A stretch of 12,632 nucleotides of DNA, taken from contig JALNWC010000036.1 of the NCBI GenBank assembly GCA_023231075.1, positions 1 through 12,632 of the forward strand, in the 5' to 3' direction. Position 1 is the first letter of the stretch, and the number at the start of each line of letters is the position of its first letter. Source of the DNA: Rhodoferax sp. (GTDB taxonomy: Bacteria > Pseudomonadota > Gammaproteobacteria > Burkholderiales > Burkholderiaceae_C). Positions 6,486-12,632 of this stretch are shown piece after piece. The notes under the pieces were generated by a model. The model searched no databases. It saw only the letters and a program-made list of their open reading frames with translations, and had not been told where the DNA came from. The translations under genes were made by a program, and so were the position numbers.

Positions 6486-7495
6486 ACCTGTCCACGCAAG
6501 ACGCCATGCCAGTCGCCGAACCCGTGGTGGTGGCGCGCGAGCTGAAGCAGGTCTACAAGATCAGCCGTGGCTTCCTTCACCCCGCCGACCACCTGCAAGC
6601 GGTGAGCGGGGTCTCGTTCACCGTGCAGCCGGGCAAGACGCTGGCCGTGGTGGGTGAGTCCGGCTGCGGCAAGTCCACCCTGGCACGCATGGTGTCGCTG
6701 ATCGAAACCCCGACGTCCGGCGAGCTGTTGCTGGGCGGTGTCGATGTGGTCAAAGCCAGCCCGCAGCAGCGCCATGCCCTGCGCCGCACGGTCCAACTGG
6801 TGTTTCAAAACCCGTTTGGCTCGCTCAACCCGCGCAAAAAAATCGGCACCATTCTTGAATCGCCGCTGGAAATCAACACCGAGCTGGATGCCAAATCGCG
6901 CGCCGAACAAGCCCGTGCCATGCTGGCCCTGGTGGGCCTGCGCCCCGAGCATTTTGATCGCTACCCGCACATGTTTTCAGGCGGCCAGCGCCAGCGCATC
7001 GCGATTGCGCGCGCGCTCATGCTCAAGCCGGCACTGATCGTGGCCGATGAACCGGTGTCGGCGCTCGACGTGTCGATCCAGGCCCAGGTGCTCAACCTGC
7101 TGGCCGACCTGCAACAAGAACTCGGGCTGGCTTATTTGTTCATTTCGCACGACCTCGGCGTGGTGCGCCACATCGCCCACGATGTGCTGGTGATGTACCT
7201 CGGCCACGCGGTCGAACAGGGTGAGAAAAAAACCATTTTTGCGCAGCCGCTGCACCCCTACACACAAGCCCTGCTGGCCTCCACACCCGGCATCGTCGGC
7301 GCTGGCGCGGCCAAAAAACGCATCGTGCTCACGGGTGAACTGCCCTCCCCGCTGAGTCCGCCCGGTGGCTGCGTGTTCTCCACCCGCTGCCCGCACGTTA
7401 TAGCAAAATGCCACAGTGAGCGGCCCCCGTTGCGCGAACTCTCAGGCCGGCAGGTGGCTTGTCATCTGGCCGAGCAGTTCATCCAGCCCGCTTGA
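6482..7495 (+). CDS. dppF: Dipeptide ABC transporter ATPase DppF
   Basis: The 337-residue partner ATPase shows Walker A GESGCGKS (residues 58-65), a Q-loop in LVFQNPFGSLNPRKK, signature FSGGQRQR (165-172), Walker B with Asp189-Glu190 and the H-loop in FISHDLGVV. The C-terminal extension again holds four cysteines (Cys297, Cys303, Cys310, Cys327) in the same layout as DppD. An AGGGG ribosome site inside the dppD end precedes the ATG, which overlaps the dppD stop. Residues 25-37 (KISRGFLHPADHL) match the DppF-type insertion before the first strand, which separates it from DppD. The last codons run to a TGA at 7493, 55 bases before dppA. Confidence 0.95.
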   Translation: MNLSTQDAMPVAEPVVVARELKQVYKISRGFLHPADHLQAVSGVSFTVQPGKTLAVVGESGCGKSTLARMVSLIETPTSGELLLGGVDVVKASPQQRHALRRTVQLVFQNPFGSLNPRKKIGTILESPLEINTELDAKSRAEQARAMLALVGLRPEHFDRYPHMFSGGQRQRIAIARALMLKPALIVADEPVSALDVSIQAQVLNLLADLQQELGLAYLFISHDLGVVRHIAHDVLVMYLGHAVEQGEKKTIFAQPLHPYTQALLASTPGIVGAGAAKKRIVLTGELPSPLSPPGGCVFSTRCPHVIAKCHSERPPLRELSGRQVACHLAEQFIQPA

Positions 7496-7513
7496 AACAC
7501 ACCGTAACTATCC

Positions 7514-7527
7514 CGCTGCAGCGCAGC
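7514..7527 (+). other. Short palindrome in the dppF-dppA spacer
   Basis: CGCTGCAGCG is a perfect 10-base palindrome, and GCTGC/GCAGC can also form a 5-pair hairpin. It lies 10 bases before the dppA Shine-Dalgarno site. Small intercistronic hairpins often affect mRNA stability upstream of binding-protein genes; that role is only inferred here. Confidence 0.3.
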
Positions 7528-7536
7528 ATCAACCTG

Positions 7537-7542
7537 TAGGAG
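7537..7542 (+). promoter_or_regulatory. Strong ribosome binding site of dppA
   Basis: TAGGAG sits 8 bases before the ATG at 7551. It fixes the start; the reading frame is open upstream to 7416 but that extension would remove the signal peptide from the N-terminus. It is the best ribosome site in the operon, in keeping with the need for excess binding protein. Confidence 0.8.
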
Positions 7543-7550
7543 TCCACAAG

Positions 7551-9176
7551 ATGACTGTTCTCAAATCAAACCACAAGTTTGCGCTCAAGCGCACGGCGCT
7601 GTGCGCTTTGGCGCTGCCCGCGCTGTTGGCCGTAGGTCAGGTCGGGGCCAAGACGCTGGTGTACTGCTCCGAAGGCAGCCCGGAGAATTTTGCCCCCAGC
7701 ATCAACACCACCGGCACCTCCTTTGATGCCAGTGAGCAGATTTACGACAACCTGGTCGACTTCGAGCGTGGCGGCACCAAGGTCGTGCCGGGCCTGGCTG
7801 AAAGCTGGACCGTTTCCAAGGACGGCCTGGAATACACCTTTCACCTGCGCAAAGGCGTGAAATGGCAGTCCAACAAAAACTTCAAACCCTCGCGCGACAT
7901 GAACGCCGACGACATCCTGTTCATGTTCGAGCGCCAATGGAAAGAGAACGACCCCTACTTCAAGGTCACCAGTTCCAACCACGCCTACTTTGGCGACATG
8001 GGCATGCCCAAGCTGCTCAAGTCGGTGGACAAGGTCGATGACTACACCGTCAAGATCGTGCTGAACGCCCCCGAGGCCCCGTTCCTGTCGAACCTGGCGA
8101 TGCAATACGCGGGGGTTCAGTCCAAGGAATACGCCATTGCCATGCTCAAGGCCGGCACACCTGAAAAGCTGGACCAGGAGCCCGTCGGCACCGGCCCGTT
8201 CATGCTGGTGCAGTACCAGAAAGACGCCATCATCCGCTACAAGGCATTCCCCCAGTACTGGGCTGGCAAGGCCAAGATCGACGACCTGATTTTCTCGATC
8301 ACGCCCGATGCGTCGGTGCGCTGGGCCAAGCTGCAAAAAGGCGAATGCCATGTCATGCCCTACCCCAACCCGGCTGACCTGCCCGCCATCCGCAAAGACC
8401 CCAATGTGGTGGTGATGGAGCAACCCGGTTTGAACATCGGCTATCTGGCCTACAACACCACCAAGAAACCGTTCGACGACGTGCGTGTGCGCAAGGCGGT
8501 CAACATGGCCATCAACAAGAAAGCCATTGTCGATGCGGTCTATCTGGGCACCGGCGTGCCCGCCACCAACCCGATTCCACCGACCCAATGGTCTTACAAC
8601 AAGGCCATCAAGGACGACGCCTTCAACCCCGAGGAAGCCAAGAAACTGCTGGCCGCGGCGGGCCTGAAAGACGGCTTTGCCACCGACCTGTGGGCCATGC
8701 CGGTGCAGCGCCCCTACAACCCCAACGCCCGCCGCATTGCCGAGCTGATGCAGGCCGACCTGGCCAAGGTCGGCATCAAGGCCGAGATCAAGAGCTTCGA
8801 GTGGGGCGAGTACCGCAAGCGCATGCAGTCCGGTGAACACCAGATGGGCATGCTGGGCTGGACCGGCGACAACGGCGACCCGGACAACTTCCTCAACACC
8901 TTGCTGGGTTGCAGTTCGGCCAAGAGCAACGGCTCCAATGTGGCCAAATTCTGCTACCAGCCGTTTGAAGACCTGATCCAAAAGGCCAAGGTCGTTTCCA
9001 ACCCGGCGGAGCGCACCAAACTGTACGAACAAGCCCAGGTGATCTTCAAACAGCAGGCGCCCTGGTTCACCATTGCGCACGCGGTGCAGATCAAGCCGGT
9101 GCGCAAGGAAGTCATCGGCTTCAAGCTGAGCCCGTTTGGCCGCCACAATTTCTACGGTGTGGACATGGCCAAGTAA
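7551..9176 (+). CDS. dppA: Periplasmic dipeptide-binding protein DppA
   Basis: The 541-residue protein is a class C (SBP family 5) solute-binding protein. A Sec signal peptide covers residues 1-33: basic KFALKR, hydrophobic core LCALALPALLAV and a likely cleavage after VGA. The mature protein starts KTLVYCSEGSPE, as in E. coli DppA from memory. Further shared blocks are HLRKGVKW, EAPFLSNLAM, GTPEKLDQEPVGTGPF, FSITPDASVRWAKLQKGEC, MPYPNPADLP and LWAMPVQRPYNPNARR. The protein captures dipeptides and delivers them to DppBC; E. coli DppA also binds 5-aminolevulinate and haem, which may or may not hold here. There is no lipobox, so it should be free in the periplasm. It is the last gene of the operon, behind a good ribosome site and before an intrinsic terminator. 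Placement after the ATPases differs from E. coli dppABCDF. Confidence 0.96.
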   Translation: MTVLKSNHKFALKRTALCALALPALLAVGQVGAKTLVYCSEGSPENFAPSINTTGTSFDASEQIYDNLVDFERGGTKVVPGLAESWTVSKDGLEYTFHLRKGVKWQSNKNFKPSRDMNADDILFMFERQWKENDPYFKVTSSNHAYFGDMGMPKLLKSVDKVDDYTVKIVLNAPEAPFLSNLAMQYAGVQSKEYAIAMLKAGTPEKLDQEPVGTGPFMLVQYQKDAIIRYKAFPQYWAGKAKIDDLIFSITPDASVRWAKLQKGECHVMPYPNPADLPAIRKDPNVVVMEQPGLNIGYLAYNTTKKPFDDVRVRKAVNMAINKKAIVDAVYLGTGVPATNPIPPTQWSYNKAIKDDAFNPEEAKKLLAAAGLKDGFATDLWAMPVQRPYNPNARRIAELMQADLAKVGIKAEIKSFEWGEYRKRMQSGEHQMGMLGWTGDNGDPDNFLNTLLGCSSAKSNGSNVAKFCYQPFEDLIQKAKVVSNPAERTKLYEQAQVIFKQQAPWFTIAHAVQIKPVRKEVIGFKLSPFGRHNFYGVDMAK

Positions 9177-9195
9177 GTCACCGCCACTTGACAAC

Positions 9196-9222
9196 AAAAA
9201 GCCGGCGCAAGCTGGCTTTTTT
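9196..9222 (+). terminator. Intrinsic terminator of the dpp operon
   Basis: An 11-pair stem (9196-9206 with 9211-9221, one G-U pair) with a GCAA tetraloop is followed by a T run. It starts 19 bases after the dppA stop and has the same design as the terminator at 3484-3516. Confidence 0.88.
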
Positions 9223-9243
9223 ATGGGCGCGGGGCGCCCTCGC

Positions 9244-9271
9244 AGCGAACGGGTCTTGAACTGGGTTCGCT
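9244..9271. promoter_or_regulatory. Inverted repeat upstream of the peroxiredoxin gene
   Basis: AGCGAAC (9244-9250) and GTTCGCT (9265-9271) are perfect inverted 7-mers separated by 14 bases, with TTGAAC (9256-9261) between them. This could be an operator for a dimeric regulator, but no paired -10 box is convincing (TATATT at 9301-9306 is the nearest). It does not match the OxyR consensus I know. Confidence 0.25.
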
Positions 9272-9344
9272 CGCGTACAGACCCATCCGGCAGGCATGCG
9301 TATATTTCGGACATTGAGAACTGCATCTCGAACCGGAGAAAAAC

Positions 9345-10079
9345 ATGCTGAATTCACGCGAAGGTCAAAAAGTCCCAAATGTCACATTCCCGATCAGGGT
9401 GAACGGTGACTGGCAAAAGGTCGACAGCGACGCCCTGTTCAAAGGCAAAGCGGTGGTGCTGTTCGCACTGCCGGGCGCCTTCACGCCAACCTGCTCCAGC
9501 AGGCACCTGCCCCGTTTCAACGAGCTGGCCGGTGTCTTCAAGGCGAATGGCATCGACAGCCTGATTTGCCTGTCGGTCAATGACCCGTTTGTGATGGAGA
9601 CATGGCAGACGGCGCAACACGCCGAAAACATCGACTTCCTGCCCGATGGCAACGGCGAATTTACCGAAGGCATGGGCCTGCTGGTGGACAAATCGGCGAT
9701 CGGCCTGGGCAAGCGCAGCTGGCGCTATTCCATGCTGGTGAAAGATGGCCTGATCAAAAAAATGTTCATCGAGCCGCAGGAACCGGGCGATCCTTTCAAG
9801 GTGTCGGATGCGGACACCATGCTGAACTACATCAACCCCAAGGCCAGCCCACCGCCGCGTGTCACCTTCTTCAGCAAGCCAGGCTGCCAGCACTGCGCGC
9901 GCGCACGCAAAATGCTCAATGACAAGGGACTCCGTTTTGAAGAAATCGAGTTGGATAGCCACGGCATCAGTTACAGCTCCCTGCAGGCCGTGAGCGGACA
10001 AGGCACCACGCCGCAGGTGTATGTCGATGGTCAACATATCGGCGGCGCCGACGAGCTGGCCATCTGGCTGGCAAAATAA
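9345..10079 (+). CDS. Peroxiredoxin-glutaredoxin fusion (hybrid Prx5-Grx)
   Basis: The 244-residue fusion has an N-terminal Prx5-type peroxiredoxin (about 1-165) with the peroxidatic motif PGAFTPTC (Cys50), and a C-terminal glutaredoxin (about 171-244). The glutaredoxin has active site Cys181-Gln-His-Cys184, cis-proline motif TTPQV (Pro223 at its centre) and GSH-binding end HIGGADEL. Such hybrids (for example in Haemophilus influenzae and Chromatium) reduce H2O2 and alkyl hydroperoxides with glutathione, the glutaredoxin part regenerating Cys50. The active site CQHC replaces the usual CPYC/CPFC. The start has GGAGA 5 bases upstream. A flavin disulfide reductase follows after 15 bases and probably belongs to the same transcript, as a likely electron donor. 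No signal peptide: cytoplasmic. Confidence 0.93.
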   Translation: MLNSREGQKVPNVTFPIRVNGDWQKVDSDALFKGKAVVLFALPGAFTPTCSSRHLPRFNELAGVFKANGIDSLICLSVNDPFVMETWQTAQHAENIDFLPDGNGEFTEGMGLLVDKSAIGLGKRSWRYSMLVKDGLIKKMFIEPQEPGDPFKVSDADTMLNYINPKASPPPRVTFFSKPGCQHCARARKMLNDKGLRFEEIELDSHGISYSSLQAVSGQGTTPQVYVDGQHIGGADELAIWLAK

Positions 10080-10094
10080 GTTGTCACCCCTCAC

Positions 10095-11549
10095 ATGCAG
10101 ACTGCCATGACACCCCTTCAAGTCGAAGTCGCCATTATTGGTGCCGGTACTGCCGGCATGGGCGCCTACCGGGCCGCCCGCGCCCAGGTTGATTCCGTTT
10201 TACTGATCGAAGGTGGCGCCTATGGCACGACCTGCGCGCGTGTGGGTTGCATGCCCAGCAAATTGCTGATTGCTGCCGCAGAGGCCGCGCATCAGGCGCG
10301 CCATACCCAAGCCTTCGGGGTAGAGGTGCAAGCGGTCACGGTTGACGGCTATGCCGTGATGGGGCGCGTGCAGCGCGAGCGCGACCGTTTTGTCAGCTTT
10401 GTGCTGGAAACGATTGACGCCATTGCGCCTGGCGACCGGTTAACCGCCAAGGTCAAGTTCCAGGATGCCAACACCCTGATGACCGAGCAAGGTCAGCTGA
10501 TTCACGCCAAGCGCATCGTCATCGCCACCGGCAGCACGCCTGTGCTTCCTCCGGTCCTGAAAGGGCTGGGCGCGCGTTTGCTGACCAATGAAAGCGTCTT
10601 CGACCTGCCTACTTTGCCGTCGAGTCTGGCGGTGTTTGGCCCTGGTGTGCTGGGGCTGGAACTGGCTCAGGCCATGAGCCGCCTCGGTGTGCAGGTCAAG
10701 GTGTTTGGCGTCGGCGGTGGGATTGCCGGCATTCAGGACCCTGCCATTCGGGACTACGCCAACCAGACCTTCAACCATGAGTTTTACCTGGATGCCTCGG
10801 CCCAGGTAAAGTCCGTCAAGGAAACCGCCACCGGGGTCGACGTCCACTACCTGCATCGCGACGGTGTCTGGAAAACCGAGTCGTTTGACTATGTGCTGGC
10901 GGCCACCGGTCGGGCGCCTGCTGTCGCTGGGCTCGGCCTGGAAAACACGGGCCTGCCGTTGAACGATCGCGGCGTGCCAGGGTTTGACCGCTTCACGCTG
11001 CAGTGCGGTGACAGCACGATTTTTATTGCCGGAGACGCCAGCAACGACAGCCCCCTGTTGCATGAAGCGGCCGATCAAGGGCGCATCGCTGGCGACAATG
11101 CCGCGCGTTTCCCCGACATCCGGCCCGGCCTGCGCCGCACGCCGCTGGCGGTGGTCTTCACCGATCCGCAAATCGCATCGGTGGGTTTCAACCTGAAACA
11201 GCTCAACGAACAGTTCAAGGATCGCTTTGCCGTGGGACTCATGTCCTTCGAGGATCAGGGCCGAAGCCGGGTCATGCTGCGCAATCAGGGTCTTCTGAAA
11301 GTCTATGGCGAACAAGGCAGTGGCTTGTTCCTGGGCGCAGAAATGTTCGGGCCTGCGGCCGAGCACATCGGCCATCTGCTGGCCTGGGCGGCGCAAACGC
11401 GCATGACCGTCTCGCGCATGCTGGAGATGCCTTTCTACCATCCGGTCATTGAAGAAGGGCTGCGCACCGCCTTGCGCGATCTCAACCACAAACTGGACAT
11501 CGGTCCTCAAGTGATCGAGCGTTGTATGGATTGCGGGCCTGGCGCTTAG
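10095..11549 (+). CDS. Dihydrolipoamide dehydrogenase-like FAD/NAD(P) disulfide reductase
   Basis: The 484-residue class I pyridine nucleotide-disulfide oxidoreductase has an FAD-binding GAGTAG (16-21), redox-active CARVGC (Cys47, Cys52), ATGSTP (144-149), NAD(P)-binding GPGVLG (182-187), the second FAD motif IFIAGDA (309-315) and a C-terminal catalytic His449-Glu454 pair in HPVIEE. It is not beside 2-oxoacid dehydrogenase genes. It follows a Prx-Grx gene after 15 bases, so a role in reducing glutathione or another small disulfide for that peroxidase is plausible, as in the Chromatium glutathione amide system. The protein ends with Cys477-Met-Asp-Cys480, an extra dithiol not present in standard Lpd. 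After the second NAD(P) strand there is Gly-Val-Gly-Gly rather than the Glu (NAD) or Arg (NADPH) usually found. An ATG at 10107 is an alternative start; neither has a clear ribosome site. Confidence 0.88.
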   Translation: MQTAMTPLQVEVAIIGAGTAGMGAYRAARAQVDSVLLIEGGAYGTTCARVGCMPSKLLIAAAEAAHQARHTQAFGVEVQAVTVDGYAVMGRVQRERDRFVSFVLETIDAIAPGDRLTAKVKFQDANTLMTEQGQLIHAKRIVIATGSTPVLPPVLKGLGARLLTNESVFDLPTLPSSLAVFGPGVLGLELAQAMSRLGVQVKVFGVGGGIAGIQDPAIRDYANQTFNHEFYLDASAQVKSVKETATGVDVHYLHRDGVWKTESFDYVLAATGRAPAVAGLGLENTGLPLNDRGVPGFDRFTLQCGDSTIFIAGDASNDSPLLHEAADQGRIAGDNAARFPDIRPGLRRTPLAVVFTDPQIASVGFNLKQLNEQFKDRFAVGLMSFEDQGRSRVMLRNQGLLKVYGEQGSGLFLGAEMFGPAAEHIGHLLAWAAQTRMTVSRMLEMPFYHPVIEEGLRTALRDLNHKLDIGPQVIERCMDCGPGA

Positions 11550-11557
11550 CCTTGAGT

Positions 11558-11595
11558 CAACCACCGGACGAGCGCGATGCTGTCCAGGTCGGTTG
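11558..11595 (+). terminator. Possible weak terminator or 3' hairpin between convergent genes
   Basis: CAACC/GGTTG, ACC/GGT and GGAC/GTCC pair in succession with two single-base bulges around a 12-base loop, 9 bases after the flavoreductase stop. It is not followed by a proper T run, so intrinsic termination is doubtful. Confidence 0.3.
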
Positions 11596-11653
11596 TATTT
11601 CCGTCGCTCAAACGGCTAAACCTTGATTCGAAGACAAGCTGAGGCAGGATTTC

Positions 11654-12271
11654 TCAGTGGGGTTTGAGACAGTGGCAGTAGATGAAGTGCTGGACATTGC
11701 CCGTGGGAGTTGTGTGCGCTTCGCTGGCATGCTCAATCAGTTCGAAAGAGGATCCAAATTCACCGTGCAAGCCGTCCGGCGAGTAACGTTTGACGGGAAG
11801 GCCGCTACATTTCTCGGGGCCATCTGGGCCGAATGTGGCAACGATCACACGCCCGCCTGGCTTGACGGCCTTCATGACCTGTTCGACGTAGGCGCGGCGA
11901 TCTGCAGGATCAGTGAGGAAATGAAAAACCGCCCTGTCATGCCAGATGTCGTAGGCCTGCGCGGGCAAATCGACCTGGCAGATGTCACCGACGATCCATT
12001 CGACAGGGTTGCCTTTGATCCCAAGTCTTTGTCGGGCCACACTCAAGGCTTCAGAGGACAGGTCCAGGACGGAGAGTTTCCCATACCCCGCGGTCAACAG
12101 ATCATCGACCAAGGTCGAGGCGCCGCCGCCGACGTCGATGATGGACGCCGATTTGTCACAACCGATGGATTGAATCAGGGCGAGGGAATGCTCGGCATGC
12201 GCCTGAAACCAACTCACCGTATCGGCGGGTTTGGTTTGGTAGACATTTTCCCAGTGTGCTCTGTTGTCCAT
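11654..12271 (-). CDS. Class I SAM-dependent methyltransferase
   Basis: The 205-residue protein has the Rossmann methyltransferase core: motif I IDVGGGAS (45-52) for SAM binding, the acidic end of strand 2 at Asp70 (SVLDLS), VGDI (94-97) for the adenine contact, WHDRAVFHFLTDP (110-122) and KPGGRVIVATF (137-147). GPEKCSGLPV (151-160) is a recurring block in this subgroup of small methyltransferases, whose substrate I cannot name. The start at 12271 gives the family-like MDNRAHWENVY N-terminus, though the ribosome site is weak. The gene is convergent with the flavoreductase and stands alone. It is cytoplasmic, with no signal peptide. A link to the neighbouring redox genes is not supported by sequence. 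Confidence 0.88.
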   Translation of the reverse strand: MDNRAHWENVYQTKPADTVSWFQAHAEHSLALIQSIGCDKSASIIDVGGGASTLVDDLLTAGYGKLSVLDLSSEALSVARQRLGIKGNPVEWIVGDICQVDLPAQAYDIWHDRAVFHFLTDPADRRAYVEQVMKAVKPGGRVIVATFGPDGPEKCSGLPVKRYSPDGLHGEFGSSFELIEHASEAHTTPTGNVQHFIYCHCLKPH

Positions 12272-12288
12272 ATAGTTTTCAAAGGTTG

Positions 12289-12318
12289 ATTATTGCGCTC
12301 TGAACTTGAACCGCGCAA
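12289..12318 (-). promoter_or_regulatory. Candidate promoter of the methyltransferase gene
   Basis: On the minus strand TTGCGC (12318-12313) and AATAAT (12294-12289, five of six consensus positions) are 18 bases apart. This would place the transcript start about 10 bases before the ATG, fitting the lack of a ribosome site. By eye only. Confidence 0.3.
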
Positions 12319-12350
12319 ACTTTTGGCCGGGATCGTTATCAAGGGTTTTC

Positions 12351-12632
12351 CCTAAATATGCAGCACAATATCTTGGCGCTTTTGCCTATCGGTTCAATCG
12401 TAGATCCGATCTCAAGTCGCTCGCTCAGCGGCTGCTGGTGGCAGCTGCGCAGTGTGGGCCGCACTCGCAGGGCTCGATTCGAATGGTGCTGAAGTTCGTT
12501 GCTAATCATGTTTTCTTTTGCGGCGCGGGCGGGCGCAGTGGTGAGGCCCATGACAGGGTCAAGCGCTACAAACCCGAACTCAAAACCGTGTTTCCGGATG
12601 CCGGGATCAAAGGGCTGAAAGACGGCAGTGAC
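12351..12632 (+). pseudogene. IS1595-like transposase C-terminal remnant, open to the right edge
   Basis: A 94-codon frame without start codon begins PKYAAQYLGAFAYRFNRR and continues with a helix rich in Leu and Ala, then CGPHSQ. The YL-x-x-F-x-YRFNRR block and the following helix match the C-terminal end of IS1595-family (ISXO2-like) DDE transposases as I remember them. The catalytic core is missing: upstream of 12351 in the same frame the peptide no longer resembles a transposase, and the methyltransferase promoter region begins. The expected transposase end lies near codon 50 (about 12500), but no stop is present, so the frame runs on into VKRYKPELKTVFPDAGIKG and off the window. I do not recognise that extension. 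No terminal inverted repeat or target duplication could be seen. A frameshift near 12350 rather than a clean truncation is possible. Confidence 0.5.

Noticed and set aside
7566..9326. Very long open frame (586 codons) antisense to dppA
   Set aside because: It mirrors dppA codon positions in a GC-rich gene, its peptide is rich in His, Gly, Val and Arg with no recognisable domain, and dppA itself is unmistakable.
11657..12289. 210-codon plus-strand frame opposite the methyltransferase gene
   Set aside because: The minus strand has full SAM-methyltransferase motifs; the plus frame has no recognisable domain.
12339..12551. 70-codon minus-strand frame at the right edge
   Set aside because: It lies antisense to the transposase-like remnant and has no recognisable domain or ribosome site.

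Overview
The window looks like chromosomal DNA of a GC-rich betaproteobacterium, most likely Burkholderiales and close to the Comamonadaceae. This is inferred from the high GC content, the proteobacterial Dpp, RraA and agmatinase sequences, and a small histone-H1-like/SWIB protein of a kind common in that group. No species assignment is possible from sequence alone. No CRISPR array, tRNA, rRNA or prophage was seen. The only mobile-DNA trace is a probable transposase remnant at the right edge.

Left part (1-2832). A minus-strand pair encodes an agmatinase (speB) followed 12 bases later by the N-terminal part of a PuuB-like FAD-dependent amine oxidoreductase that runs off the left edge. Together they suggest catabolism of agmatine (or another guanidino compound) through putrescine. 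Divergent from speB is an EamA/DMT-type ten-helix exporter. It converges on, and overlaps by 23 bases, an RraA-family gene on the minus strand.

Centre (2833-9222). A plus-strand gene encodes a Lys/Ala/Pro-rich histone-H1-like tail fused to a SWIB domain. Its leader can form two mutually exclusive stems, and it ends at a strong intrinsic terminator. A complete dipeptide ABC transporter operon follows in the order dppB-dppC-dppD-dppF-dppA (two permeases, two ATPases, periplasmic binding protein). It closes with a second intrinsic terminator that has the same GCAA-loop architecture.

Right part (9223-12632). A probable two-gene redox operon encodes a peroxiredoxin-glutaredoxin fusion and a dihydrolipoamide-dehydrogenase-like flavoenzyme with an extra C-terminal CxxC. 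This layout suggests a thiol-dependent peroxide-reducing chain. Next comes a minus-strand class I SAM-dependent methyltransferase, then about 360 bases holding the C-terminal remnant of an IS1595-like transposase that stays open to the window edge.

Most of the window is ordinary core or accessory metabolism. The items most worth a second look are the Prx-Grx/flavoreductase pair with its C-terminal dithiol, the SWIB-histone gene with its switch-like leader, and the transposase remnant with its unexplained in-frame extension.
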